From: Atriophallophorus winterbourni
Lineage: Eukaryota; Platyhelminthes; Trematoda; Plagiorchiida; Microphallidae
DNA: 64,000 nucleotides
NCBI GenBank assembly: GCA_013407085.1
Contig: JACCGJ010018522.1
Location: 1-64,000, forward strand
Reading direction: 5' to 3'
This document shows positions 20,686-33,483 of this stretch, one piece after another. Numbering within the stretch: position 1 is the first letter of the stretch; every line of letters starts with the position of its first letter. The notes under the pieces were generated by a model. It was not told the DNA's origin. It searched no databases and saw only the letters and a list, made by a program, of their open reading frames with translations. The translations under genes and the position numbers were made by a program.

Positions 20686-23202
20686 AATAAATAAATGAAT
20701 TAATTAATTAATTTTATTTTCGAAAATTCAAGGCATTTTAAACATGATCAATAATTTCTAATAGCTTTGTACAATCAGATTATAGTATGTATGTATTATG
20801 TATGTTGCAAAAACAATTTGTTCAAGGTCATTTGTTTCAGCGGAATTTAACGTTCAAAGTAACGGTATTTAAAGTTGTTTTTAGGTAATCGGTACGTGAT
20901 CTGATATAGTACGAAAACACAGCTATTGCGAGGAAAAGTATAGAATGTTTTCGGCAACACTGATGATCAACGGATAAGGTCCATCGAAGATGCGCGAAGA
21001 ATCTCTATGGTTGATGTTCCAAACTTTTTCATTTTGATTATTGTAAATAGATTGATCTTTCCTGACCATGAGCCGTTTTCTTGTCCGCTAGGCGAAGGTG
21101 GTTTATTCCACTAGTTTGAGGTCTGGGGGCCAGTTTCATTTCGGTGCGGATTGAGAATTTTGCTGCGGAGAAAAAAACTCAGAAGCGAGAGAATGTTGTT
21201 TCGAACGTTATGAACGTTTATTTATTAATAATACCCAGGAATGCCATTATTATATAAATCATCAGGTAGAACATTTAAATTAAGAAGATTGCGAATTTTT
21301 TCTATGGTAAGAAATAAAGCTAGATGTGATTTGAATTCATTTAAAGAGGAACTGTTTATTATATATATTGTGGAAGAAGATTCCACATTGTAGCATATTG
21401 TGTCAAGAAGAAACTGTTCCTTACTTTAGTACGAAACCTTGGTAACTTAATAGTTTTTTCACCATTTCTCAAGCTACATTTAAAATCATGCCGTATATGA
21501 ATATTCGAACGTATTTCCATATTATCCGTTGACAGTATTTTAAAGAATAAGATGAGGTTATGCTTAAGTCTGCGAAACCATAGGGGATCGAGTTTCAGTT
21601 GTATACATCTTTCTCTATAGGATTGCTTGGTGGTATAACCGATTATTGATTTTGAGAAAGTACGTTGTATCTTTTGTAAAACTATGCTATCGGTTTTATT
21701 TATATTAGTATATATTATGTTACAATAGTGAAAGATAGGATCGGTGAATAATTTATACATTTCTAGTTTACAATGAGGCTGAATTATAGATCTGTGTATA
21801 GTATTCATACTTTGTCTGGCTTTAGTAATAAGGTGGCGTATCTGTTCGTTAAAAGTGAGTGATGAAGAATATCGAAATCCTAAATCACGCGTGCTGTCAA
21901 TCATTTGAATTGCATTATTGTTTAGAAGGATTGAGTTATTTTGTATCGTGCATCTTATAGGCATAAAATTAGATTTTGCTGTTGAGAACGTTAGACCATT
22001 ATTTTTTGCCCAATCTGCAAGTGCAGCTAAATCATTGTTTAGTCGGGATATATAAGTTTGCGCTTGATTAGCTGGGAAAGTGATGACAACTTTCATGTCA
22101 TCAGCGAATAAGAACAGTTTGCTATGTGAAATGACGTTATGTATGTCATTTATATATATAAGAAATAGTAAGGGGCCTAATACGCTACCTTGAATCACCC
22201 CACTGGGAATAGGTAGGCTGCGTGATCCCCGGCCATCAACTTCAACAGAGTAAGTGCGATCAGTGAGAAAAGAAGTTAACCAGGAAAGAAGATTACCACC
22301 GATGCCATATGATTCAAGTTTCGATAATAATATCTTATGAGGAACAGTATGAAATGCTTTAGTTATGTCTATGAAGACAACTACAACTGCCGAAACTTCC
22401 TCAATTGATGTAGTAATATAGTCAAGGTATTCAAGCTGACATGTTATGCATATTCTTTTATTTAGGAAGCCATGTTGAGCTCTAGAGAAGAAACTTGGAG
22501 ATAAGTGATTTAAGATAGCTTTTATTATTATTTTTCAAGTAATCTAGCTGTGTGGTTAATTAGGCGATAATTTGATACCGTGTGCTTCGAACCAGATTTA
22601 TGTCTGGGTGTAACGATCGAGTGTTTCCATTCTAAAGAGAAGATTCCAGATTCGATTGAAGTGTTGAATAAGTTCAGTAGAAGAAGTTTGAAATCGTCAC
22701 CACCCATTCTGCAAATGGCGGGTGAAATGCCTGTTATGTCTGGCTTGAGACTGAACGTCGTTTGCTTGTAGACTTCATTAATGTCATTCAGATTTATGCA
22801 TATAGTGTTTAATACACTAGGTGACCGAAATGTTCTAGTCATATCTTTATAGATATAAGTATTGTAAGTAGTATTAAAATATTTAAGAAATTCTTCGCAG
22901 ATTGTAATAGGGTCTGTAATTCTCATTTCTGCCGAATTATAAGTTCGATCCTGAATAATAAAATCTACTTTGCTGGTTGAGTTTACGGATCGTGATTTAA
23001 ATAACCTGCTAAGTGATTTTAGTTTATCACAACTGTTCACTGCTATATTTTCCGATGCAATTAATGTGTGGTCTGGAATGAGTTTGTGGTCACTCAATAG
23101 TTCATAGGAACGTAAACGAGCAAAGATGTCGTTATTGTTAATTGCAACTGTAGACCACTCTTTTATTCTCTTTTCCATTTTCTTTTCAATCGACACCGTT
23201 CC
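20686..23202 (-). mobile_element. CR1-like LINE A inserted in the RTE
   Basis: Minus strand, 2.5 kb, 5'-truncated. 23208-22528 encodes the N-part of a CR1/Jockey-like RT (SLKPDITGISPAICRMGG, WKHSIVTPRHKSGSKHTVSN). A frame break lies near 22.5 kb. From about 22470 down to 21359 the frame runs through VVFIDITKAFHTVPHKILL, SGVIQGSVLGPLLFLIYIND and LFLFADDMKVV (FADD box intact) to a natural-looking end. 21.3-20.7 kb is 3' UTR, ending on the minus strand in a TTAATT/TTTA-rich tail. It is bounded by a 39-bp duplication of RTE sequence. Confidence 0.9.
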
Positions 23203-23241
23203 TCTCACCCTTTACTGTCTGTTTCATTATCCAGTCTATTA
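23203..23241. repeat. Target-site duplication, right copy (39 bp)
   Basis: Pairs with 20647-20685; differs at two positions (C for T, T for C). Confidence 0.9.
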
Positions 23242-25815
23242 CCAACAGAAAAATCATTGGGGACAACAGGCATCCTGGCGGACGCCAGTCTCAACTGCAA
23301 ATGGATCGGTCAGTCTTCCGTTGTGAATTACCTGACAGGAGGCACCTTCATACAGCTGCTTTATGAGGTCCATGTACAGCGGTGGGACCCCATAGTGTGG
23401 CAAAAGCTTCCATATGAATTCGCGGTCCACACTGTCGAAGGCTTTCTCAAAATCTATGAAGTTGAGGCAAAGAGGCGATTGCCATTCAATGCTTTGTTCA
23501 ATTATTATGCGGAGGGTCGCAATTTGGTCGATACCAGACTTTTGTTTTCTGAAGCCCGATTGCTCTGGCGGTAACACTTGATCGATAGCGTTGCGCAAAC
23601 GCAGAAAGATGATGCGCGTTAGTACTTTACTAGGGACTGAGAGCAGCATGATACCTCGCCAGTTTTTGCATAGCCTCAGATCCCCTTCCTTTGGAACTTT
23701 GACCAAATGACCCCTCTTCCAAGCATTTAGGACCCGCCTTTCTGACCAGACTTTCTGCAGCAGAGAAAGTAACATATCAGCCAAGGTGTCCAAATCAGCC
23801 TTCCAGAGCTTCTGGTGGAATCCCATCTGGATCTGGTGCTTTGCCATTCTTCAGCGATTTTCGACAGGGGGGATCGGTGTTTACGTCTAGCAAATTTGCT
23901 AGTGGTGGGATGTCAGTGACTGGAGTAGGTGCTGGTTGATTTAGGAGTTCCTTGAAGTGCTCCATCTATCGCTTTCTTTGCGCCGATTCGTGACTGATAA
24001 GGTTACATTCACCGTCCTTTACTATTTTGCCGTATTTTTCTTCCTGATAGGGTTCTGGTAATGTTGTAGACGATGTTGAGGTCGCTCTATTCTGCTACAT
24101 TTCCCGCTTCCGTTGCCAGCATTTCATAGAACCGCCTCTTGTCACTTCTGGCACTTTGTTTCACGTATTTATTTAGGGAGCCCTATTTTTCGATCAGTTG
24201 GATTTTCTGCTTGGTGTCTTCACACCAGAGGATCTGTTGTTTCAGCTGCCGTCTCAAGTTGATCAGTGTCCAGGTCTCACTCGAGATCCGCTCTTTGTCT
24301 TTCTTTACCCGTCTGCCAATTACGTGCTTACAAGTGTCTTGCCAACAGTCTTTCAGAGCGGTCCAGTGTTCATTTATTGAGAGTTCAGGGGTTAAGTTGT
24401 TGAGCGATTCGAATCTGTTTTTCAGTGAGATTGAGAAAATCTCTCTTGTACGCTCTTTTCTAAGTTTCTGAGTGTGATATTTTAAACTAGGCCGACTGCC
24501 GGTTTCGTAGAAAGCTCTCAACTTGATTTTAACTTTGGCCATTAGAAGGTAGTGGTCTGAAGCAACATCCGTACTTCGCATTACGAGTGTATCAAGGAGA
24601 TTATGTCTCCATTTTCGTGAAATTGATAGGTGATCGATTTGATTAGCAGTAACACCATCAGGTGATGTCCAGGTGGCCTTATGGATGTTTCGGTGTTGAA
24701 AGATGCTGCCTCCGATGACCAGATCGTTGAGCGCGCAAGAATATGCGAAAAGTTCACGGTTCTCATTCATTTCACCTAGGGCATGCGTACCCATCACGAA
24801 TTCTCTCTCTGTGTTGTCTGGACCCAATTTCGCGTTCATGTCACCCATCAAAATCTTGATATCTCGCTTGGGTGTCTTGTCTAGGACAGACTGCAGACGC
24901 ACGTAAAATTCTTCTTTCGACTCAAGGCTAGCATTGTTTGTGGGCGCATAACATTGAATTACCGTCACACTTCTCCCCTTGAAGTTGAATCTGACTGTGA
25001 TTATCCGTGATTCAACAGGTTCCCATCCAATGAGAGCGCCTGCAGCTATTAAGGATAGCATAATGGCGACGCCTTCTGAATGACTATGGTTCTCATCTTC
25101 ATGACCTGAGTAAATAATCCGTTCCCCAGATGTCATAACCAACATACCAGATCCATTCCATCTACTTTCCCATATTCCCAGCAGTTGTATACCATACCTT
25201 TGCATTTCTTTTGCGACCTGTGCAGCTTTTACAGTCTCATACATCGTACGGACGTTCATGTGGCAATCTTTGTTGTAGCTTTCATCGACAGATGATTCAT
25301 CTGCTGACTGGCTTCTGGTGGGTTTTTACCAGTCTGCTTCATTTTACCTTAGATGAGGTTTCCTCTCGATTCAAGCATGGAGATGTTACTTTGGTATGAC
25401 ATGTTGCTCTGGTTTCAGTAGCGGTTTGAGGTGCTTACAGAGTAGGTTGCTGACCCCGCGTCTAACCCTCCTCCTTTTGCAGACGGGCTTGAAACCGTCC
25501 TCGGTGGAGTATAGTGATTGTGTAATCCACAGGAAGCGGAGGTTTGGAGTCAGGGTTTCCATCCCCTAGATGGACCGCCCTCCCAGGCTGACGAGCTCCA
25601 TCTACCCGAAGCGAACTGGTTTTGAGGCGTTAGTCACCCGCCTTCGCCCCTTCTCCCGTCAATAGAAGCAGTTCTGCCACGAGCAAGCCAGGAGTTGGGC
25701 TTCGGTTGTCAGAAGCTATTTGAGACGCACGCCCTATGTGAGCATTTTGTAGGTAGCGAGAGCTTATCCCCACCACCACCCCCGGCTGTGACAACCTTGG
25801 GAACCCCTTCAACGA
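23242..25815 (-). pseudogene. RTE LINE, 5' UTR, endonuclease and RT (right of the CR1 insertion)
   Basis: Minus strand, inserted antisense in Gypsy pol. 25259-24183 encodes a 358-residue APE-type endonuclease: NVRTMYETVKAAQVA, GIWESRWNGSG (catalytic Glu), YAPTNNAS, GDMNAKLG and ASDHYLLMAKV (SDH) are intact. After a stop, 23847-23254 encodes the RT fingers and palm: NWRGIMLLSVPSKVL, PPEQSGFRKQKSGIDQIATL, FIDFEKAFDSVDRE (motif A) and VRQDACCPQ. A 1-base shift then changes frame toward motif C in the left half. 25260-25815 is GC-richer 5' UTR. Several stops lie between 24183 and 23850, so it is inactive but young-looking. Confidence 0.9.
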
Positions 25816-26048
25816 GAAGTAGACAATATCATCAAGCAGCTAGCTTTTTTTAGTCGTCTTGAAACAGCTCAAACTCGATACAGTACGTTCGATAGTGAGT
25901 TACTGGCTATCTATTATGCGATACGACATTTCAGACATTTGCTTGACAGCCGTGATTTCACAGTATTGACCGATCACATGCCCTTAACTTTTGCTGTTGC
26001 TGCAGCCTTAGATCGATATTGGCCTCGAGAAATACGTCAGCTGGATTA
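25816..26048 (+). pseudogene. pol: Gypsy RNase H fragment, same element as unit 3 gag/pol
   Basis: Open reading KQLAFFSRRLETAQTRYSTF, SELLAIYYAIRHFRHLLDSR, FTVLTDHMPLTF and WPREIRQLDY: the Gypsy RNase H with its catalytic Glu (SELLA) and Asp (LTDH). It is cut at LDY by LINE B and resumes at 29078 with FTSDIRYLS, as expected for one continuous domain. Confidence 0.85.
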
Positions 26049-29000
26049 TTCAATTCAATTCAATTCAATTCAATTCAATTTAATGGTCTAAAAAGCACAT
26101 GGCTTTACAAAAACCACAGAATAATATGCGAATTACAAATAACATAGGTAGTAAAACGGGGTTTGTTTGCCTACTGATTAGTTCAGGAATCACGTAAAAA
26201 TACACAGAGCAGAAATTGTTTTCAACCGGTTTGATAGGGTAAATATGTATAGTTTACTTGGATGCATTGGTTCAAAGCTTTATGATGCAGAATATATTGT
26301 TTCAATGTTTGGATTGGTCGACATGAAGTTGTCCAAGTTCGATTTGAATATATCCAAGTTGGGTGAATGTGCAACGTTACGGGGTAGGGAGTTCCAAGTA
26401 AAACATACACGTACAGAATAAAAATACCTTCGACAGTTCAGCCTCGAGTCGGGAATAAGTACTGTATAGTTATGACTCCGGCTTGTTCGTGGTGGTAGTC
26501 GTGTGAATAGTTGATTCAGGGGATGGTTGTGGGTATGCAGTATATTGAACATAAGAATCAAGTCGCCTCTAAGACGGCGGTAGCGAGAGTCGAAGAGATT
26601 GAGGCTTGTAATCCGATCTTCGTATTGTTTATGTTTTAAACCACGTATGAGCTTGGTGGTCTGATGATATATTCTCTGCAAGAGGCTAATGTCCTTCTGT
26701 AGCCAGGGTAAACAAGCATGAACCGCATACTCCATGGTTGGCCTCAAGTACGTATTAATTATTCGATGAACAGTTTGCTTCGTGAAACTCCCGAACACGC
26801 GTTTAAGAAGAAGCAGTACTCGCGACGTCTTTTCACAGACAGTTGTGGCGTTATGCGATGGTTTCAACATGCTGCTCACCCACACATCCAAGTCCTTCTC
26901 CTTGTCAGTGCTTTCAAGAATATGGGAACCAAGGGTGTAAGAGAACTCAAAATGTCTTCCAACAGTCAATACCTTGCATTTGCTGAAATTGAAAGGTAGT
27001 TCATTTCTAACTGACCAGTTCTGTAAGGCATCAACGTCCAGCTGAAGCTGTCTGCAATCTTCAGTTGTGCGTACTTGTGTCCACAGCTTGATGTCATCCG
27101 CAAATAACAAGATTTAGCTGCGAATAAGTTTCGGTAAGTCGTTCACATAGATCAGGAAAAGAATTGGTCCAAGCACTGATCCCTGCGGCACCCCACTCGT
27201 TACTGCAATGGGTCGTGATAAAGCACCGTCAACCCTTATTCGAATGACACGGTCGCAAAGATAATCCTCAAACCAGGCTAGTAATGAACCATTGATGCCA
27301 CATTGCTCCATTTTTTGTAGTAACAGACTGTGGTTGACACGATCGAATGCTTTGGACATATCAAGATAACACGCGTGTATGGTGATACCTTTGTCTACAG
27401 CTTGTATCCAGTCATCGAGGGAGAGCAGAAGGTTTGAAAGGCAAGAGTGTCTTTTTCTGAAGCCGTGTTGTTCGACTGCGAGCAAGCAATTGTCTTCCAG
27501 ATGTTTTGTGACGCTGTTTAAAACGAGGCGCTCCATTACTTTAGATATCACCGGTAGTAGTGTTACTGGTCTATAGTTGGATACTTCGAAACGGTTTCCT
27601 CCTTTGTAGATTGGAGTAATGATGCCATTCTTCCAATCACATGGAACGAAACATTGGGTTAAAGAGAGATTAAACAAGTAGGTCAGGGTCGTACACAAAG
27701 TAGAAGCACAGTTTTTGAGGATCAGCGGGGTAATTTCGTCAGCTCCGGGAGATTTTTTCGTGTTGAGATTTAGCAATGTTCGGAGGACACTGTCCGGGGT
27801 AATAGTTAGTTGTTGTAAAACATTTTCAGGTGAGGTGACGGGAGTTAAGGGGCAGGTAACGGTGTTTCGTAGGCTGAAGACAGTGGAGAAGAAATGGGCT
27901 AGAACTTCGGCAGATTCCGATGCTGTGGTTGTTGTCCCATCACGCGTCTTTAAAGCAGCAACCCCTGGTTTCACCCTAGACCGGTTATTTATGATCTGAT
28001 AGAGAATTTTGGGGTTTGATTCCATTTTGTTGAGTAAATGTTTTTGATAATTCAGTTTGTCCTCAACAACAAGTTTGTTTACCTTGTTTCCCAGCAACCG
28101 GAATGTCTCCCAACTCTCAACAGTGGTATCTTGTCGATTAGCCCGCCATGCAGCATTACGCAAAGTTAACCATTTTCGTGTTCGGCTACTCAGCTTAAAC
28201 GTATATCCATTTTTTGCACCTTTGGAACAAGATGAGAGTGCATTTCAACGGCAGATTTAAGTTTGTTTATCATCCACGCTGTCGGACTTAAGACCAGGGT
28301 CTGTGTGTTCTTAAGAGTAGATTTAAGTTGTGAAAAGTCAATTTTTCTAATCACCTTGTTGATGTCACTTGTTCTGATTGCCTGGCAAATATAATCAAAC
28401 GTAATAACTAAGTGGTCACTGAGTACTATTGGAGCTTCATAAGTGAGACTTTCAATCACGTGCTCTTCGTTTGTCAGTATCAAGTCCAAGAAAGACGGCG
28501 TATCAGTACCACGAAATCGGGTATTGTTGAAAATATGGTTGTAGAGTGGAATTTATTCAAGCAACTGTTGGTATAAAACATTTGAAGTGTTTTCTGGATG
28601 AAATGAATTTCCCTTAAAGTTCGGCAGATTGAAATCTCCGATAAGTAGAAGTCTGCCGCGGTATCTGTTAGCCGTTAAGCGTATATTTGCAAGTAATGCT
28701 GAATTGTAGGCTACGTCGGCTGAGGGTGAACGGTAAATCACACCCACTATGCATTTTCCTCCTGCTGCTACATTAAGCGAACACCATAATGTGTCTTGCA
28801 GTTGTAAGTCATCATCAGTGATCTCTTGGCAGAGCAATCTCGGAATATGGTAAATCGCAACACCACCTCCTCGAGTCAGGCGATCGTGACGAAGTAGGGA
28901 CATACCTCCAATGGCAACTTCATTGTGTGTTAAAGTTGGTTGAAACCATGTCTCAGTTACGGCAATCACGTCTGGTGAGTGTGTGGTAGTTAGTTCAGTC

Positions 29001-29076
29001 AATTCGTGTAGTTTGTTTGTCAAGCATTGGGCATTCGTATATAAAAATTTGACAGTCGATGTTGATAGCAAGGACG
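26049..29076 (-). mobile_element. CR1-like LINE B inserted in Gypsy RNase H
   Basis: Minus strand, 3.0 kb, antisense to Gypsy. Endonuclease 29071-28553 (FLYTNAQCLTNKLHEL, VTETWF, GGGVAIYH, GVIYRSPS, LIGDFNLPNFKG), then an in-frame stop at 28555-28553, the SDH region (IVLSDHLVITFDY), a frameshift near 28195, and RT from 28163: KKSPGADEITP, YLDMSKAFDRVNHSLLLQKM, SGVPQGSVLGPILFLIYVND. A single in-frame stop at 27116-27114 sits just before LLFADDIKLW, and the frame then continues to a normal end at 26280. The 3' end on the minus strand is an AATTG repeat (26051-26080). ORF1 is absent, so it is 5'-truncated. Only three lesions were seen. Confidence 0.9.
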
Positions 29077-30540
29077 GTTCACGAGCGACATTCGATATCT
29101 TTCCTTCTCGTCAATCACAATACCGGATGCTTTCTCTCGGATTTAGTTGAGTGATATCGACCTGCTAGGAATCTACTTTGAGCAATTAGCACGGTCGCAG
29201 CAAAACGACCCTGTAATAAACCGGAACATTACTTCACAATCGGGTAAAATTCGCCGTATTCCGATACCTAATTCAAATTCTTATCTGGTTTGTGACATGT
29301 CTACTGGTAAGGCCTGTCCAATTATCCCTTCAGGTTTGAGACGTACAGTCTTCGAGCATTTACATGGTTTACCACATCCCGGAGTAAAAGCTACTCGAAC
29401 GCTGTTAGCTCTCGTTACCTTTGGTCTGACATGCATACAGACATTCAACATTGGACCAATAGTTGCCTCCGATGTCAACAGAGCAAAATCAAACGTCACA
29501 TCATCAATTCCCCTTGTATATTTCCACCGGTTGCTGAGCGCTTTCAGCACGTTCACTTGAATCTCGTTGGTCCATTAGCGTGCTCTAACGAATGCTCCTA
29601 CATATTGACCTGCGTCGACCGTTTTACCCGTTGGTCATTGGCTGTAGCCATTCCAGATCTCAGTGCAGAAACGGTTGTGAGTGCTTTCGTACCACATTGG
29701 ATCATCAACTTCGGTGTACCGATCACTATTACCACTGACAGAGGTTCCCAATTTCACTCAATGCTTTTTCGGAAATTGAATAGAACACTCGGTACGAAGC
29801 ACATACAGACTACAGCCTACCATTCTTCTTCAATTGGCTTAGTCGAAAGATTTCAGTGGCAACTCAAAGCTGCAATCAAGTCACGGGAATTTAGAATGTT
29901 GGTCCGAGTCATTGCCCTTCGTGCTTCTTGATATTCGTACCTCCGTGAAAGAAGACCTTGGTTGCTTAGATGCAGAGATGGTGTACGGGAGTACACTCAT
30001 CCTACCTGGCGAATTCCTGACATCTTCCGATTCACCGTTGGATCCTACAGCTTCACAATATGTCAGTCGCCTTCGTAGCTTCATGAAATCATTACGAGCT
30101 ATCCCAACTCGCCAACGCGCTCAACTATTCTACATCCCAGCAGACTTGTCTACCTGCGACTTTGTGTTTGTGCGTGATGATCATGTACGTCGACCACTTC
30201 AAACACCATACACTGGTCCGTACAAGGTGCTCAGCAGGTATCCTAAGTATTTCGTTATTTACCGGAATGGATCAAAATAAACCGTGAGTATCGACCTTCT
30301 GAAAGTCGCTTACGTGGAATCAACATCAGAAGCGAAATCAAATACCAGAGAAATTACTCTACAGACGTCTACTACAGACCAATGCTATCCTTCTTCAACT
30401 TCCCCAGAAAACAACCTTATTCCAGATTCCCTTGATAAACACCCATTAACATCGTGTCTCAAACTACCCGACCCTAACAGTCAAACAGGCACAGGTCGTG
30501 AGGTCCATTTTTTCCCCAAAGTTTGATGATTCCATAACCT
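29077..30540 (+). pseudogene. pol: Gypsy RNase H end, integrase and pol C-end
   Basis: Begins FTSDIRYLS. The integrase zinc finger follows (HLHGLPHPGVKAT, then CLRCQQSK in another frame). The core is 29431-29931. The first catalytic Asp is changed: the motif reads HVHLNLVGPL, with Asn where family members have Asp. The second Asp (TTDRGSQF) and the Glu (GLVERFQ) remain. A frameshift near 29.9 kb is followed by 29912-30280 (LGCLDAEMVYGSTLILPGEF, YTGPYKVLSRYPKYF) and the C-tail to 30526 (VSIDLLKVAYVE). This completes the Gypsy element that starts in unit 3. Confidence 0.85.
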
Positions 30541-30645
30541 AATGCTTTTTTGAGCGTCTTTTTTGTTCCCGACACACTAGGGAGAATTCTATAGTAATTT
30601 TACAGTCTTATATTTTCGTATCATCTTATTTTGTTAACTTAGACA
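30541..30645 (+). repeat. Right LTR end of the nested Gypsy element
   Basis: The stretch ACAGTCTTATATTTTCG … GTTAACTTAGACA matches the left LTR end in the tandem units (for example 17887-17932) at roughly 70-80%. That divergence fits the decayed state of the element. The 5' limit of the LTR was not defined. Confidence 0.55.
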
Positions 30646-30860
30646 TTATGGTTTCGTTTCGATTGCCCGTAACGCCATATTGATTTATCGCTCACATTTC
30701 ACCGATTTTCTGTTCGTTAACTCAGTGAACGATGTTCACTTTTCGAATATATATATATATATTCTTCTACGCTGTGGTTATTGTGAAGTTATTTGCTTTT
30801 TCAACCGTTAATCTTGAATCCTGTTTGTAGCCCGCGCAAATCGTAAAAATTAGTCCTGTT

Positions 30861-31099
30861 ATGTTGAATACTGCCGCGCCGAGTACTCTTTTCAAACCCC
30901 ACTTGTCGGAGTATACCTCATCCTACACAAGCTCAGATTGTGTCTCCCAGGAATATCAACAAAATTTAGAATTTAGAATTACTAGGCGTAATTCTAATTA
31001 CACACATCAACCAATTTCGTGGGAAGCTAATGAAAGTTCTGGTATTACACACTCTCAAGTAGACGTGCAGAATTCATTTGAATCACCAACCAAGCCACA
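30861..31099 (+). CDS. Candidate first exon of host gene H1 (SEY-motif protein)
   Basis: Starts at an ATG, codes for 79 residues (SEYTSSYTSSD near residue 16) and ends at CACA|GTAAGA. It is followed by a 57-bp gap and a second candidate exon, which fits the short 5' introns of flatworm genes. The phases do not match directly (this exon ends in phase 2, the next needs phase 1), so one boundary is wrong or the two are not joined. The product is not recognised. The Ser-Glu-Tyr motif is shared with the terminal exon at 34.4 kb; such motifs occur in some microtubule-binding proteins, but that link is weak. Confidence 0.4.
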
Positions 31100-31156
31100 G
31101 TAAGAAGCTTATATTATTGCTAATTAATTATTGTACGTCAACAATTAATGGTTCAG

Positions 31157-31380
31157 GTGACATCGAACCTCTCGTTCAAAGCAGCAAACTTTCTAAGGAT
31201 GTTTCATGTGATGTCAACTTCCATATGCTTGTCGATGTTAGAGACACGTGGACACAAACGGTGCGTGCATCCCACATAAACCATCCTCCCGTGCAAACAA
31301 AGCGTTTTGTTCCCTATGGTATTGGAAATTGCGATCTAGCATCAAACAAACGTACTTTTAATATAAATTCTGCCAATGAT
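31157..31380 (+). CDS. Candidate internal exon of host gene H1
   Basis: Bounded by AATGGTTCAG and GAT|GTAAGT, both good splice signals. Open for 74 codons (GDIEPLVQSSKLSKDV … DVRDTWTQTVRASHINHP … NINSAND), entering with two bases of a split codon and leaving in phase 0. Codon use looks coding. Product unknown. Confidence 0.5.
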
Positions 31381-31561
31381 GTAAGTTATGCTTACCCGAA
31401 TTTTGTATAAATGTCACATGTCAATATTAAATACTTCGAATTGTTAGACATTCGCGGTAAATTAGTGCAGTACAATTTTGTAACAGCAATTTTTGATATA
31501 ACCAACGTTTGATTTTCATTACATGCTTTGAGTGACATTCTAATGCGGATTTTTGTTCAAG

Positions 31562-31627
31562 CCTGTAGTGAACGAAGAAAAGTCTGCACTACAAGCCCAT
31601 AGATTTAACCCATTTACATGTGTGGGG
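31562..31627 (+). CDS. Candidate short exon of host gene H1 (66 nt)
   Basis: Preceded by a T-rich tract and AAG, followed by GTAAAC. 22 codons in phase 0 at both ends (PVVNEEKSALQAHRFNPFTC). Phase agrees with the previous exon and with the terminal exon at 34420. It rests on splice signals and open phase only. Confidence 0.3.
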
Positions 31628-33483
31628 GTAAACGTGATTGATTTTTATCTAACAATCACATACAAATTCAAACTATTCAACGTTTGATTTTGTTCATCGG
31701 TCATCCCGAAGAACCGGCTGTGATGTCGCGGTGGTAACGTAATGGCCTTACAAGCGAAGAATCACTGGTAAAAACCGATCGACGATCGTATCTTTGGAAA
31801 TATGTGCTTATAACTAAACACCTATCATACCCACATAAAATGATTGTCGGCAGCAGTCGGAATAACGCCTATAAAAGACTAGCAACATGCTTTTTGTGTG
31901 CCAGCATCGTCCAGTGCTCTTCTTGTTTTAAGATTACAGATAAACGTTGTGTTTGTAATCTCTAGAGACCCGGTATTAAAAATGATAGTGATTGACGAGC
32001 GAATCGAGCTTCCCGAATGCCGTAGAGATGCGTCCACCATTGACAAAGGTATTATCCGTTCAGTGTCTTGGGCGATTTTGACTCCAAACGTTTATCCTGC
32101 GTGTATTCAAGGTGCACAACTCCTTTTAGCCTATGCTGGAAAAAATGAGGTTTCTCACGAGCAGGGTTAGAGGTAACCTAAAGGTGTAAAGGGCGTGTTC
32201 GTTTCCTGGGAGGGGTCCATTTTTGGAAATCCTCCGCCCAAAATACCTTCCACAAGTATAAAAATTTTATTCAGATACTCGAGTTACAATGTTCTGATAA
32301 AACGGATAAACCTAAGCTATGCTCTGCATGGAGCTTCCGTCTCCACAGAAATTGCACACGTAGCTTTCAACCATTTGCAGGAGCATCATTCCTTGAACCC
32401 TATTACTTCACCTCAAAATGTTTCAGTGCTTGATCGCCAGAGATTCGTTTAGGTTTTCCATCGTAGGACTTGACCTTTTATCTTGTACTTCAAACGTCAG
32501 CGACAGCTAATGTTTCTTACACTTGGAGGCGACCACGTAGACTCGATAGCAACAAGTTTCAGTGAGCGTTTTGACCGTTCAATTCTCATGGTGCGTAAAC
32601 TACAGGTAACGGTGGGATTTTTTAAAGATTTGATATTTTTCTACTCCGAAGTTTTATGAACCTGCCATCACATGAAGAACTACATACACTATGCATATTT
32701 GCTTTAGGTTGCCAACAAGGTTGAGTTCACTCCATCTTGAGTTTTTTTGGGTTTGATTAGGAAAAATTCAAAGTGCGTAGTGATATTAGCACGTGTATCT
32801 CAGAGAAACGCTACTTCATTCGAATTGTCTTCTGATTACCATCCAATTTAATTTTTGGAAGAGTAAAGCTTAACATGTCTCTTGTCTCAATTTAACCTGT
32901 TGCGAAAAAGAGCGACACATTAAACTGATGCTATGAATCAACATGTGTACCGTGTTCGCCAAGTTCATCATCAACGTGTTCGATTGTTTTACGCGGCTTA
33001 TCTATTTCAAATGTTCGACTGTTTAGCATTGACCATTACTTTTCTTCTGAATTTTTATAGTGGTTCTGGTAATAACTGTTTACTCACGTTGATCAGTCCA
33101 CCACACCAACACATTTTTCATTTATAGCAACATCACAATTTGTGCTTTATCTTAACTGACGAGCGTCGAGTGCAATTGGTAATGCTAATGCCAGGAATTG
33201 ATGAAATCACGAGCATGGAGCCAGCAGTGTTGGCGCGCATCATACATTACTACACGGGCTGCGTAACTGTCTGGTTGGCGACGCCGTTACTTAAGCGTTA
33301 TAACTGTTATGAAACGTGACCGGTGCATTAAAGTTAGGGTTTTCAATAAATTTTGCTCATTCGATGGCATCGTGCTGTTCATATACATATCTGTTTAAGT
33401 AAGTTAGTTTCATACAAACTATGGATGCTCACTCGTTTGAGAAAGCTAGAATACATGCAATGATAATCTTTTATCGGATCCAT
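31628..33483. other. Presumed intron of H1, no further exon assigned
   Basis: Several short open stretches occur, for example 31967-32050 bounded by CTCTAG and GTATTA, and 32250-32450. None is phase-compatible with the neighbours or clearly coding. Confidence 0.35.

Noticed and set aside
32195..32452. 85-codon open frame on the plus strand
   Set aside because: A second frame through the same stretch is equally open and neither joins the neighbouring exons in phase.
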